Part shown: piece by piece, positions 7,136-15,708 of the stretch
Position numbering within the stretch: the first letter of the stretch is position 1
Layout: every line of letters starts with the position of its first letter
Origin: Pseudolabrys sp. FHR47
GTDB taxonomy: Bacteria; Pseudomonadota; Alphaproteobacteria; Rhizobiales; Xanthobacteraceae
Length of the DNA: 64,000 bases
Direction: 5' to 3'
Assembly: GCF_005153485.1 (NCBI RefSeq)
Contig: NZ_CP039740.1
Span: forward strand, 1,057,001 to 1,121,000
Notes under the pieces: generated by a model
What the model was told of the DNA's origin: nothing
Database searches by the model: none
Seen by the model: the letters and a program-made list of their open reading frames with translations, nothing else
Position numbers and translations under genes: made by a program

Positions 7136-8194
7136 ATGACCGACGCCAATTCCGCGGCCGATCCGGCCGGCAAGATCCCCGTCACCGTGCTCACCGGCTA
7201 TCTCGGCGCCGGCAAGACCACACTGCTCAACCGCATCCTGACCGAGCCGCACGGCCAGAAGTTCGCCGTCATCGTCAACGAATTCGGCGAGATCGGCATC
7301 GACAACGACCTCGTCGTGGACGCCGACGAGGAAGTGTTCGAGATGAACAATGGCTGCATCTGCTGCACGGTGCGCGGCGACCTCGTCCGCATCATCGATG
7401 GCCTGATGCGCCGCAAGGGCAAGTTCGACGCCATCATCGTCGAGACCACCGGGCTCGCCGATCCGGCCCCGGTCGCCCAGACCTTCTTCATGGACGAGAA
7501 TGTCGGCGCCAAGACCAAGCTCGATGCCGTCGTCACGGTCGCCGACGCCAAATGGCTCAAAGATCGCCTTAAGGATGCGCCGGAGGCCAAGAACCAGATC
7601 GCCTTTGCGGACGTGATCGTGCTCAACAAGGCCGATCTTGTCACGCCCGCCGAACTCGACGAAGTCGAGGCGCGCATCCGCGGCATCAATCCTTACGCCA
7701 CCTTGCATCGCACCGAACGCGCCAAGGTCGCCATCAAGGACGTGCTCGGCCGCAACGCCTTCGATCTCGACCGCATTCTCGAGATCGAGCCGGCCTTCCT
7801 CGAAGCCGACGATCATGACCACGATCATCATCACCATGATCATGACCACGATCACGGCCATCACCACCATCATCACGGCCTGAAGCACTATCACGACGAG
7901 GAAATGCAGAGCATTTCAGTGTCGTCGGACAAGCCGCTCAACCCGGACAAGTTCTTCCCGTGGATTCAGGAACTGGTGCAGACCGACGGCAAGGACATCC
8001 TGCGCTGCAAGGGCATCCTGTCGTTCAAGGACGACAACGAGCGTTTCGTCTTCCAGGGCGTGCACATGATCCTGGACGGCGATCACCAGCGCAAATGGAA
8101 GGACAGCGAGGAGCGCATCAGCCGCGCCGTCTTCATCGGCCGCCATCTGCCGGAAGAGAAGATCCGCAAGGGTTTTGAGAGCTGCGTAGCTTGA
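7136..8194 (+). CDS. CobW/G3E-family GTPase, zinc metallochaperone type
   Basis: A 352-aa COG0523 GTPase. Walker [10 protein letters not shown] is at 21-29, the metal-binding CxCC motif GCICC at C74/C76/C77, the guanine motif NKAD near residue 163, then a very His/Asp-rich loop (about 224-253) and the CobW C-terminal domain. Such proteins load zinc (or cobalt) into client enzymes. The ATG at 7136 follows AAGGGAG and gives the compact N-terminus; an upstream start at 7082 would overlap the terminator region. No Zur box is seen upstream. A WD40 gene follows, an association seen in other rhizobia. Confidence 0.9.
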   Translation: MTDANSAADPAGKIPVTVLTGYLGAGKTTLLNRILTEPHGQKFAVIVNEFGEIGIDNDLVVDADEEVFEMNNGCICCTVRGDLVRIIDGLMRRKGKFDAIIVETTGLADPAPVAQTFFMDENVGAKTKLDAVVTVADAKWLKDRLKDAPEAKNQIAFADVIVLNKADLVTPAELDEVEARIRGINPYATLHRTERAKVAIKDVLGRNAFDLDRILEIEPAFLEADDHDHDHHHHDHDHDHGHHHHHHGLKHYHDEEMQSISVSSDKPLNPDKFFPWIQELVQTDGKDILRCKGILSFKDDNERFVFQGVHMILDGDHQRKWKDSEERISRAVFIGRHLPEEKIRKGFESCVA

Positions 8195-8211
8195 TGAGTT
8201 GCCGCACCCTC

Positions 8212-8355
8212 TCTTCACCTCCCCCTGGAGGGGGGAGGTCGGTTCGCGTTAGCGAACCGGGAGGGGGTGACCTTCTCAATTGAAGCTGTCAAATATCACC
8301 ACCCCACCCCGACGCGCTTCGCGCGTCGACCCTCCCCCTCCAGGGGAGGGTGAAG
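8212..8355. repeat. large intergenic inverted repeat (CCTCCCC type), copy 1
   Basis: A roughly 144-bp unit whose ends are inverted copies: CTTCACCTCCCCCTGGAGG at the left and CTCCAGGGGAGGGTGAAG at the right, with internal palindromes (GGTTCGCGTTAGCGAACC, GACGCGCTTCGCGCGTC). It fills the gap between cobW and the WD40 gene. A second unit of the same design is at 46651-46791. Confidence 0.75.
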
Positions 8356-8376
8356 GGCGCAAGCGGCGCGACACTC

Positions 8377-9387
8377 ATGACCGACCCAACCTCCACCATG
8401 CTCACGCTCGCCGACCGCGCGCGCATCGTTTCCGAAGCCGAAGGCCAGGCGATTGTCGGCGTGCATTTCCTGCGCCAGACGCCGGTCTTCGTGCTCGGCG
8501 AGGAGGCGCTGCTGTTTGCGCCGGCCGAGAAGCGCACGCGCGTTATGGTGCATGACGGCGGCATCCTGGCGAGCGCCGCCGGCCCGCTGCGCATCGTCAC
8601 CGGTGGCGACGACGGCAAGCTCGTCGCCACTGACAAGGACGGCAACACCGAGACGCTCGCCACCGACGAGCGCAAGCGCTGGATCGATCAGGTCGCGCTC
8701 GGCCCCGATGGCGCGGTGGCGTGGTCCACCGGCAAGATCGCGCGCGTCCGCACCAGCAAGGGTGAGGTCCGCGAAATACAGGCGACGTCGACGGTCGGAG
8801 GCCTCGCTTTCTTTCCCAAGGGCTTTCGCGTTGCCGTCGCGCACTACAATGGCGTGACGCTCTGGTTTCCCAATGCCGCGGGCGCCAAGCCCGAGACCTT
8901 GGAATGGAAGGGCTCGCATCTCGGCGTCACGCTGAGTCCCGACGGCCGCTTCCTCATCACCCAGATGCAGGAGCCGACCTTGCACGGCTGGCGGCTTGTC
9001 GACTCCAAGCACATGCGCATGTCCGGCTATTCGGCGCGCGTGCGCTCGCTGTCGTGGTCGCATGACGGCGGCTTGCTGGCGACCTCCGGCTCCGAGCAGC
9101 TCATTCTTTGGCCGTTCGATGGCAAGGACGGCCCGATGGGCAAGCAGCCGACCATGTTCGCGCCGTCGCCGTCACGCTGTACCCGCGTGGCTTGCCATCC
9201 GAAGCAGCCGGTCACCGCGGCGGGATTCGCCGACGGCACGGTGCTGCTGGTGCGTCTCGAGGACGGCGCGCTCATCCTCGCGCGCGAGGCTGACGGCCAG
9301 CCGATCAGCGCCTTGTCGTGGGATCAAAGCGGCCAGGTGCTGGCCTTTGGTACCGAGCAGGGCGACGCAAGGGTGTTGACGCTGTAA
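8377..9387 (+). CDS. WD40-repeat protein
   Basis: A 336-aa predicted beta-propeller. Repeated blade-like elements end in hydrophobic-W/F patterns such as GKLVATDKDGN, VTLSPDGRFLIT, VRSLSWSHDGGLLATSGSEQLILWPFDG, and ISALSWDQSGQVLAFGTEQGD. There is no signal peptide, so it is cytoplasmic and likely a scaffold or interaction protein. I start at ATG 8377 (MTDPTSTML); the frame open from 8350 reads through the repeat. It is downstream of the CobW GTPase, with which it may form a metal-related pair. Confidence 0.82.
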   Translation: MTDPTSTMLTLADRARIVSEAEGQAIVGVHFLRQTPVFVLGEEALLFAPAEKRTRVMVHDGGILASAAGPLRIVTGGDDGKLVATDKDGNTETLATDERKRWIDQVALGPDGAVAWSTGKIARVRTSKGEVREIQATSTVGGLAFFPKGFRVAVAHYNGVTLWFPNAAGAKPETLEWKGSHLGVTLSPDGRFLITQMQEPTLHGWRLVDSKHMRMSGYSARVRSLSWSHDGGLLATSGSEQLILWPFDGKDGPMGKQPTMFAPSPSRCTRVACHPKQPVTAAGFADGTVLLVRLEDGALILAREADGQPISALSWDQSGQVLAFGTEQGDARVLTL

Positions 9388-9391
9388 ATTC

Positions 9392-9458
9392 TTGTAGCCC
9401 GGATTTCGCTGCGCTCATCCGGGCTACAAAAAAAGGCGGCCCGCAGGCCGCCCTTTTT
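9392..9458. terminator. bidirectional terminator with a REP-like hairpin
   Basis: Two hairpins between convergent genes. TTGTAGCCCGGAT pairs with ATCCGGGCTACAA (9392-9429), a repeat seen again at 20058. Then GGCGGCC/GGCCGCC (9435-9452) is flanked by A-runs and T-runs, so it works on both strands for the WD40 gene and for hss. Confidence 0.85.
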
Positions 9459-9464
9459 ATTTCC

Positions 9465-10901
9465 TTACCCCACCAGCACGTTCTTGAATTGCCACGGGTC
9501 GGACGTGTCGATGTCCTCGGGGAACAGCCCGGGGCGGCCGGTCAGCGGCGTCCACTCGGTGTAATAGCCCTTCACCGGGCCGAGATAAGGCAACTGGATT
9601 TCCAGCAAACGATGGAAGTCCATCTCGTCGGCTTCGACGATGCCCTCGTTCGGGTGCTCCAGCGCCCAGACCATGCCGCCGATCACCGCCGACGTGACCT
9701 GTAGCGCGGTGGCGTTCTGATACGGCGCCAGTTCGCGCGTCTCCTCGATGGAGAGCTGCGAGCCGAACCAGTAGGCATTCTTGCCGTGGCCGTAGAGCAG
9801 CACGCCAAGCTCGTCGATGCCGTCGACGATCTCGTCTTCCTCGAGGATGTGGTGCTTCTCCTGCATCTTGCCCGAGCCGAACAGCTCATGCAGTGACAGC
9901 ACCGCGTCGTCCGCCGGGTGATAGGCGTAGTGGCAGGTCGGCCGGTAAACGGCCTTGCCCGTTTGATCGCGCACCGTGAAATAATCCGAGATCGAGATCG
10001 ACTCGTTGTGCGTCACCAGGAAGCCGTATTGCGCGCCGCGCGTCGGGCACCAGGTGCGCACGCGCGTGTTGGCGCCGGGCTGCATCAGATAGATGGCGGC
10101 CTGCGATCCCGTCTCATGCGTATGCGCGTTCGCCGGCATCCACTTCTCGTGCGTGCCCCATCCGAGTTCGGCCGGCTGCATGCCTTCCGACAGGAAGCCC
10201 TCGACCGACCAGGTGTTGACGAATACTTCCGGCGGCTTCGGCTTGTTGCAGCGCTGGGTGTCGCGTTCGGCGATATGGATGCCCTTGACGCCCGCATGAC
10301 GCATCAGGTCCGCCCATTCGCCCTTGGTCTTCGGTTCGGGCACGTTGAGCTTCAGGTCCGCCGCGACGTTGAGCAACGCCTGCTTGACGAAGAACGACAC
10401 CATGCCGGGATTGGCGCCGCAGCACGACACGGCCGTGGTCGAGCCCGGCTTGCGCGCCTTCTTGGCGGCGAGCGTTGCCTCGCGCAGCGCATAGTTCGAA
10501 CGCGCCGCCGCGCCCTTCGACTTGTCGAAGTAGAAGCCGAGCCACGGCTCGTTGACCGTGTCGATGTAGAGCGCGCCCAGTTCGTTGCACAGCTCCATGA
10601 TGTCGACCGAGCCGGTGTCGACCGACAAATTGACGCAGAAGCCCTGGCCGCCGCCCGCGGTCAGCAGCGGCGTCAGGATCTCGCGGTAATTGTCGCGGGT
10701 CAGGCCCTTCTGGATGAACTTGACGCCGTGCTTCTCGCAGAGCGCCTTGCGGCCCTCGTCCTTGGGGTCGAGAACGACCATGCGCGACTTGTCGTATTTG
10801 AGGTGGCGCTCGATCATCGGCAGCGTGCCTTTGCCGATCGAGCCGAAGCCGACCATCACTATGGGTCCGGTGATCGTGGCGTAGACGGGCCAATCGGTCA
10901 T
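9465..10901 (-). CDS. hss: homospermidine synthase
   Basis: A 478-aa NAD-dependent enzyme that makes sym-homospermidine from putrescine (or putrescine plus spermidine). The Rossmann motif VGFGSIGKG is near residue 17-25; family blocks include SCCGANPGMVS, NTWSVEGFLSEG and THEKWMP. Length matches alphaproteobacterial and Blastochloris enzymes. ATG 10901 is preceded by GGAGGAAATTAGAA. Upstream on the same strand lie a GNAT gene and an ornithine/lysine decarboxylase, which would supply the putrescine or cadaverine. Homospermidine is the hallmark polyamine of many Rhizobiales. Confidence 0.95.
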   Translation of the reverse strand: MTDWPVYATITGPIVMVGFGSIGKGTLPMIERHLKYDKSRMVVLDPKDEGRKALCEKHGVKFIQKGLTRDNYREILTPLLTAGGGQGFCVNLSVDTGSVDIMELCNELGALYIDTVNEPWLGFYFDKSKGAAARSNYALREATLAAKKARKPGSTTAVSCCGANPGMVSFFVKQALLNVAADLKLNVPEPKTKGEWADLMRHAGVKGIHIAERDTQRCNKPKPPEVFVNTWSVEGFLSEGMQPAELGWGTHEKWMPANAHTHETGSQAAIYLMQPGANTRVRTWCPTRGAQYGFLVTHNESISISDYFTVRDQTGKAVYRPTCHYAYHPADDAVLSLHELFGSGKMQEKHHILEEDEIVDGIDELGVLLYGHGKNAYWFGSQLSIEETRELAPYQNATALQVTSAVIGGMVWALEHPNEGIVEADEMDFHRLLEIQLPYLGPVKGYYTEWTPLTGRPGLFPEDIDTSDPWQFKNVLVG

Positions 10902-10957
10902 TTCTAATTTCCTCCAGATAATCAGGTCGTGATAGCCGCCCTGTGTGACAAACGGAA

Positions 10958-10985
10958 GGGACGCCCCGCTGTGGCGGAGCGTCCC
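10958..10985 (-). promoter_or_regulatory. hairpin between GNAT gene and hss
   Basis: Seven-bp stem GGGACGC/GCGTCCC in the 104-bp gap between the GNAT stop and the hss start. No U-run follows, so read-through into hss is plausible; it may tune relative expression. Confidence 0.4.
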
Positions 10986-11005
10986 ATCGTCAGGTCTGCC
11001 GAGGT

Positions 11006-11584
11006 TTACGCGGCGCGCGGACGCGCACCACGAAGACCGTTGGCGCGGGCATCCTGCGCCACGAGTTCGTGGAGGTCCGGCGTCGGGGCCAAACGGCCGG
11101 CCGGCGCGATCATGCCGCGGGCGTCGTCGAGCGCGCCGGCAGTCAGCTCGCGGCCGAGCAGGCGGCGGCGTTCGAACGGGCCGGGCATCCACAACGCACC
11201 GGTCTTCTCGCCGGAGAAGCCGAAGCGGTTGTAGTATTCCGGGTCACCGACCAGCACGATGGCGTCATGGCCGAGCTTGCGCGCCGTCTGGATCGCGCGG
11301 CGCACCATGGCGCCGCCGAGGCCCTTGCTCCGGCAGTCCTCCGCCACGGCCACCGGGCCGAGCAGCAGCGCCCGGCGTCCGTTGCCGATCGAGACGTCCC
11401 ACAGGCGCGCGGTACCGATCACGCGGCGGCCTTCCGCGGCGATGAAGGACAGGCCTTCGGCCGGCAGGCGGTCTTCGCGCAGGCGTTCGGACGACTTGCG
11501 ATAGCGGGTCTCGCCGAACGAAGCGTCGAGCAGCGCCTCGCGCGCGTCGAAATCGGCGAGCCGTTCGTGGCGAATCTGGATCAT
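11006..11584 (-). CDS. GNAT-family N-acetyltransferase
   Basis: A 192-aa acetyl-CoA-dependent acyltransferase of the YhbS-like type. The acetyl-CoA loop is at LLGPVAVAEDCRSKGLGGAMVRR (split across residues about 74-96; R/Q-x-x-G-x-G/A form is SKGLGG). The block LVGDPEYYNRFGF is typical of the YhbS group. It lies between the decarboxylase and homospermidine synthase genes on the same strand, so polyamine or amino-acid acetylation is possible but unproven. The last 40 residues are variable. Confidence 0.85.
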   Translation of the reverse strand: MIQIRHERLADFDAREALLDASFGETRYRKSSERLREDRLPAEGLSFIAAEGRRVIGTARLWDVSIGNGRRALLLGPVAVAEDCRSKGLGGAMVRRAIQTARKLGHDAIVLVGDPEYYNRFGFSGEKTGALWMPGPFERRRLLGRELTAGALDDARGMIAPAGRLAPTPDLHELVAQDARANGLRGARPRAA

Positions 11585-11662
11585 GGTCGTACTCCTTCCC
11601 CGCTCAAGGCGCGTGCGTGCACGCGCGCGATGAGCGCCGTCAGTTCAAGTTCGGAGGAAAGG

Positions 11663-11684
11663 GGGAGGCGGAGAACCGCCTCCC
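11663..11684 (-). terminator. probable terminator after the decarboxylase
   Basis: Nine-bp perfect stem GGGAGGCGG/CCGCCTCCC with four-base loop, immediately after the decarboxylase stop. On the minus strand it is followed only by CCCTTTCC, so termination may be partial, allowing GNAT expression. Confidence 0.5.
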
Positions 11685-11707
11685 TTAACGCTCAGATCGC
11701 GGAGCGA

Positions 11708-12850
11708 TCAGATGTGGATCGTCTTCAACGGCGGGAAGCCGTTGAACGCCACCGCCGAGTAGGTCGACGTGTACGCGCCGGTGCCTTCGATCAGCAGCTT
11801 GTCACCGATCTCCAGGCTGACCGGGAGCGGGTAGGGCTGCTTTTCGTACAGCACGTCGGCCGAGTCGCAGGTCGGACCGGCGAGCACGCACGGGGCCAGG
11901 ATGTCGCCGTCACGCGGGGTCTTGATCGCGTAGCGGATCGATTCGTCCATCGTCTCGGCGAGACCGCCGAACTTGCCGATGTCGAGGTACACCCAGCGCA
12001 CGTCGTCTTCCTCGCTCTTCTTGGAGACGAGAACGACTTCGGTCTCGATCATGCCGGCGTTGCCGACCATGCCGCGGCCCGGCTCGATGATCGTTTCCGG
12101 GATGCGGTTGCCGAAGTGCTTCCGAAGCGCCTTGAAGATGGCGTTGCCATAGGTCTTCACCGTCGGCACGTTCTTCAGGTACTTGGTCGGGAAGCCGCCG
12201 CCCAGGTTGACCATCGACAGGTTGATGCCGCGCTCGCCGCACTCCTTGAACACCGACGCCGCCGAAGCGAGCGCACGGTCCCAGGCATGCTGGTTGCGCT
12301 GCTGCGAACCGACATGGAACGACACGCCGTAGGGCTCGAGGCCGTTGCGGAGCGCGTGCTCCAGGACATCGACGGCCATTCCGGGCTCGCAGCCGAACTT
12401 GCGCGACAGCGGCCATTCGGCGCCGGCGCAGTCCGACAGGATGCGGCAGAAGACCTTCGAGCCGGGGGCGGCGCGCGCTACCTTCTCGACCTCGGCCTGG
12501 CAGTCGACCGCGAAGAGACGGATGCCGAGCGCGTAGGCGCGCGCGACGTCACGTTCCTTCTTGATCGTGTTGCCGAACGAGATGCGATCCGGCGTGGCAC
12601 CGGCCGCGAGCGCCATCTCGATCTCCTGGACCGAGGCGGTGTCGAAGCACGAGCCGAGCTTGGCCAGAAGCGCGAGCACTTCCGGCGCCGGGTTCGCCTT
12701 CACGGCGTAGAACACGCGCGTGTCCGGCAGCGCCTTGGCGAAGGCGTTGTAGTTGTCCTTGACCACGTCGAGGTCGACGACCAGGACGGGGCCTTCGTCG
12801 ATGCCGCGCTCGCGGCGGTCGCGCAGAAACTCACGGATGCGCTCGGTCAT
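11708..12850 (-). CDS. ornithine/lysine decarboxylase, fold-type III PLP enzyme
   Basis: A 380-aa group-IV decarboxylase. The PLP lysine is in YAVKANPAPEVL (about residue 52), the phosphate-binding glycine loop in NLGGGFPT, the substrate segment EPGRGMVG, and the second active site cysteine motif GPTCDSADVLYE. It makes putrescine or cadaverine for the neighbouring homospermidine synthase. The ATG at 12850 is chosen because GGGAG lies at the right distance; a TTG at 12871 is inside that ribosome-binding region. The long untranslated leader suggests RNA-level control. Ornithine versus lysine preference cannot be decided. Confidence 0.93.
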   Translation of the reverse strand: MTERIREFLRDRRERGIDEGPVLVVDLDVVKDNYNAFAKALPDTRVFYAVKANPAPEVLALLAKLGSCFDTASVQEIEMALAAGATPDRISFGNTIKKERDVARAYALGIRLFAVDCQAEVEKVARAAPGSKVFCRILSDCAGAEWPLSRKFGCEPGMAVDVLEHALRNGLEPYGVSFHVGSQQRNQHAWDRALASAASVFKECGERGINLSMVNLGGGFPTKYLKNVPTVKTYGNAIFKALRKHFGNRIPETIIEPGRGMVGNAGMIETEVVLVSKKSEEDDVRWVYLDIGKFGGLAETMDESIRYAIKTPRDGDILAPCVLAGPTCDSADVLYEKQPYPLPVSLEIGDKLLIEGTGAYTSTYSAVAFNGFPPLKTIHI

Positions 12851-13270
12851 TGGCGCAAACTCCCAGCTCAAGGGGCGACGTCCGTCGCCCGGATGATGCG
12901 TTTGGGAGCCTCGAGCAGGTGCGCTTTGGGGACGCAGCCGTGCCGCAGGCTCTTAACCGCTAGGTGCTGCCGTGAGATTGGTGGGGGATCCCCGCCGCAC
13001 TGTTGGCAAAGATGGACAAGCCTCGTCGGTAACCCGTCGCTGGCGGTGGAAGGCCAGCAGAGACCAAAGAAGCCCGCTCCGTCGTTGCTTTAAGTCGCGT
13101 CCCCTGCGGAGAGCAGAGTGCGCCGGTTTCGCCTCCGGCTGCCAATCAGAAAACTTGAGGCTACTTACTTCTCCCGTAGGAGGAGCTCGCTTGCCTCAGG
13201 CGGCTGGCGGGCCTCTTGTCCCGCTACCTACCGATTGACACACGACCACAGGCACGTGCGAAATTGGGCA
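12851..13270 (-). ncRNA. long structured 5' leader of the decarboxylase (speF-motif candidate)
   Basis: About 420 bases of the minus strand between a promoter-like pair and the decarboxylase ATG have no convincing gene. Alphaproteobacterial ornithine decarboxylase genes are known to carry a conserved leader called the speF motif, and the position is exactly right. Sequence blocks such as CACCTAGCGGTTAAGAGCC (about 12947-12965) look conserved-type, but I could not align it to the family model. A 61-codon open frame inside (12960-13145) is weak. Confidence 0.45.
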
Positions 13271-13276
13271 AGAGTG

Positions 13277-13304
13277 GAAATAACACCTTTCGCGCTGGTT
13301 GCAA
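13277..13304 (-). promoter_or_regulatory. sigma-70-like promoter for the decarboxylase leader
   Basis: On the minus strand TTGCAA (13299-13304), 16 bases, TATTTC (13277-13282). Transcription would start near 13270 and run through the long leader. Confidence 0.4.
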
Positions 13305-13388
13305 GCGAATTTCTTCGCCGCGCGACAATTCATCCTTAACTTTTGGCTGAGTGGTCGCTGCTTCGTCGCCGAACGACGCGGCGTCGCG

Positions 13389-13631
13389 TTACGAGCGCGA
13401 CGTAAACGGCTCGATGCGGTGCGCGAAGCGCACGAACTGTGTCATCACGACGAGACCGCCAAGCACGAAGGCGACGTCGAGGATGCGCTGGCCGGTCGTG
13501 CCAAGTTCGAACAAGGTGGCGAGCGCCCAGGAGCCGGCGAAGGCCGCGCCGAACACCTCGGCGCCGATCAGAATCGCCGCCGAGACGACGGTCGACACGT
13601 TGAGCCAGTTGATGCGGCGGCCAGTAGCCAT
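13389..13631 (-). CDS. small inner membrane protein
   Basis: An 80-aa protein starting MATGRRINWLNV with two membrane helices (about residues 13-38 and 47-65) and a basic C-terminus. AGGAGA stands seven bases before the ATG at 13631, and the upstream continuation of the frame to 13859 is antisense to the ATPase gene and rejected. Divergent from the metal ATPase with a 130-bp shared region. No family recognised. Confidence 0.75.
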   Translation of the reverse strand: MATGRRINWLNVSTVVSAAILIGAEVFGAAFAGSWALATLFELGTTGQRILDVAFVLGGLVVMTQFVRFAHRIEPFTSRS

Positions 13632-13760
13632 CTCATTCTCCTCTTGAGCGGGCGCAATCTCTCCGAATTGGCCCCGCCGATCAAGCCCGCTGGGCCGACC
13701 CGATGGCAGCGTTTGATCTGCCTCATGGGCAAAATGAGGCGAACCGTCCAGAGTGTCGCC

Positions 13761-15599
13761 ATGACACAAGACCCGTTTGTCAGCCGTTTGCGGCCTTTTT
13801 TGGTGGTCTGGCCCCTGATCGGGCTCGCCGCCGGTCTTGCCGCGCGTTGGGCCGGCCATGACGGCCTAGCCTCCGCCCTCTGGATTGCGGCCAGCGCGCC
13901 GGTCCTCGCCGTGCTGCTCGCCGAGATCGTGGGCGGACTGCGGCGCGGGGACTTCGGCCTCGATATCGTCGCGGCGCTGTCGATGTCGGCGGCGATCGTC
14001 ATCGGCGAGCACCTCGCCGCCGCCATCGTCGCGCTGATGTATGCCGGCGGCCAGTACCTGGAGGGTTTCGCCGAGCGGCGCGCCCAGCGAGAGATGACGG
14101 CGCTGCTCGCCCGGGTGCCGCGCAGCGCGATGCTCCATGTGGACGGCGCGCTGGAAGAGGTGCCGGTCGAGCGCATCGAGCCGGGCGACCGGCTGCTCGT
14201 CCGCCGCGGCGACGTGGTGCCGGTCGACGGCCGGGTCGCCGGTGGTGTCGCCGTGCTCGATCAGTCGGCGCTGACCGGGGAATCGATGCCCGTGCGCCTC
14301 GGCGACGGCGACGACGTGCTCAGCGGCTCGACCAATGCCGGCGACGCCTTCGACCTGGAGGCCACCCGCACTGCCGCCGACTCGACCTATGCCGGCGTCG
14401 TGCGCCTCGCCGAGGAGGCGCAGCGCTCGCGCGCGCCGATGGCGCGCATGGCCGACCAGTACGCCATGGTGTTCCTCGGCGTGACTGTCCTGCTGGCTGG
14501 CCTGACGGGCTGGCTGACCGCCGAGCCGGTCCGCGTCGTCGCGGTGCTGGTGGTGGCGACGCCGTGCCCGCTGATCCTCGCCGTGCCGGTGGCGCTGATG
14601 GCCGGCATCTCGCGCGCCGCCAAGAGCGGCATCCTGATCAAGAGCGGTAAGGCGCTGGAGATGCTGGCCCGCGTGCGCGCTCTGGTCATCGATAAGACCG
14701 GAACATTGACCGCCGGCACCGCACACATCGTCGATACCCACGTCGCGCCCGGCATCTCGCCGTCCGAACTGCTGCGCATGGCCGCCTCGCTCGATCAGGC
14801 CTCCAAGCACATCATTGCCGAAACCCTGGTCGCGGCGGCGCGGGCACAGGGGCTGGCGCTGTCGGTTCCGACCACGGTCGAGGATACGCCCGGTGCCGGC
14901 CTGACCGGCCGGGTCGACGGACGGCTGGTCTCGGTTGGCGGCTTCCAATATGTCTCGGCTCGCGTCGGCGACGCCGAGCTGCGCAAGCTGAGCCGCGACC
15001 GGCACCCCGGCGCGGTCGGCGTCGCCGTTGCCATCGACGGCAAGGCCGCCGGCCTCATCATCCTCGCCGACACGGTGCGCGAAGGGAGCGAGGAACTGCT
15101 GCGCCGGCTGCGCGCGGGCGGTATCGAGCGCATCGTGCTGGCGACCGGGGACCGCATGGACGTCGCCCGCTTCGTCAGCACCGGCCTCGGCCTCGATCTG
15201 GTGCGCGCCGACCTGACACCGGACCAGAAGGTCCTGGTGGTGCTGTCCGAGCGCAAGAACGGCCCGGTGATGATGATCGGCGACGGCGTCAACGACGCGC
15301 CGGCGCTAGCGGCCGCCGATCTCGGTGTTGCCATGGGCGCGCGCGGCGCCGCCGCGAGTTCCGAAGCCGCAGACGTGGTGCTGCTGGTCGATCATCTCGA
15401 CCGCATCCTGCCGGCGATGGCGATTGCCCGCCGCTCGCGTGCCATCGCTCTGCAAAGCGTCGTCGTCGGCATGGGATTGTCGATCGCCGCCATGCTTGCC
15501 GCCGCCGCCGGTCATCTGCAGCCGGTCGAGGGCGCGCTGCTGCAGGAAGTGATCGACGTCGCCGTCATCTTCAATGCGCTACGCGCCTTGCGCGGCTGA
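13761..15599 (+). CDS. heavy-metal P-type ATPase (P1B) with TPCP membrane motif
   Basis: A 612-aa ion pump. It has the actuator motif TGES (172-175), metal-site motif TPCPL (267-271) in place of the usual CPC/CPX, phosphorylation motif DKTGT (D311), and hinge GDGVNDAPAL near the end. There is no N-terminal heavy-metal-binding domain and no His-rich tail. I start at ATG 13761, giving the normal first membrane pair; the frame open from 13299 is spurious. Substrate is unclear: TPC variants are a less studied P1B subgroup. The upstream CCTCAT/ATGAGG palindrome (13721-13739) may be regulatory. Confidence 0.88.
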   Translation: MTQDPFVSRLRPFLVVWPLIGLAAGLAARWAGHDGLASALWIAASAPVLAVLLAEIVGGLRRGDFGLDIVAALSMSAAIVIGEHLAAAIVALMYAGGQYLEGFAERRAQREMTALLARVPRSAMLHVDGALEEVPVERIEPGDRLLVRRGDVVPVDGRVAGGVAVLDQSALTGESMPVRLGDGDDVLSGSTNAGDAFDLEATRTAADSTYAGVVRLAEEAQRSRAPMARMADQYAMVFLGVTVLLAGLTGWLTAEPVRVVAVLVVATPCPLILAVPVALMAGISRAAKSGILIKSGKALEMLARVRALVIDKTGTLTAGTAHIVDTHVAPGISPSELLRMAASLDQASKHIIAETLVAAARAQGLALSVPTTVEDTPGAGLTGRVDGRLVSVGGFQYVSARVGDAELRKLSRDRHPGAVGVAVAIDGKAAGLIILADTVREGSEELLRRLRAGGIERIVLATGDRMDVARFVSTGLGLDLVRADLTPDQKVLVVLSERKNGPVMMIGDGVNDAPALAAADLGVAMGARGAAASSEAADVVLLVDHLDRILPAMAIARRSRAIALQSVVVGMGLSIAAMLAAAAGHLQPVEGALLQEVIDVAVIFNALRALRG

Positions 15600-15620
15600 G
15601 TTCCCCCACGCTTTTGTGTC

Positions 15621-15651
15621 GGAACAGGAACGTGCCTGCTTCTCGTGCATT
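15621..15651 (+). promoter_or_regulatory. candidate general-stress (EcfG-type) promoter
   Basis: Two overlapping GGAAC elements (15621-15625 and 15627-15631) are followed by CGTG (spacing 18) and CATT (spacing 16). The known EcfG pattern is GGAAC-N16/17-CGTT, so neither is exact. DUF892 genes are frequent members of this regulon. Confidence 0.4.
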
Positions 15652-15708
15652 GACAGCACGACCGGGCGCGCCGGCTTCCACAAAACCGCTGTGAACAAGG
15701 AGGACCCC

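Noticed and set aside
11069..13093. 674-aa open frame on the plus strand
   Set aside because: It runs antisense through the GNAT and decarboxylase genes and the leader; no domain seen.
13713..13726. FixK/Fnr-like box TTGAT-N4-CTCAT before the P-type ATPase
   Set aside because: The left half is perfect but the right half matches only three of five bases of ATCAA, too weak to list as a site. The overlapping CCTCAT/ATGAGG dyad is the stronger feature.
15621..15651. firm EcfG promoter for the DUF892 gene as a finding
   Set aside because: Both GGAAC elements lack an exact CGTT at the right distance; kept only as a low-confidence feature.
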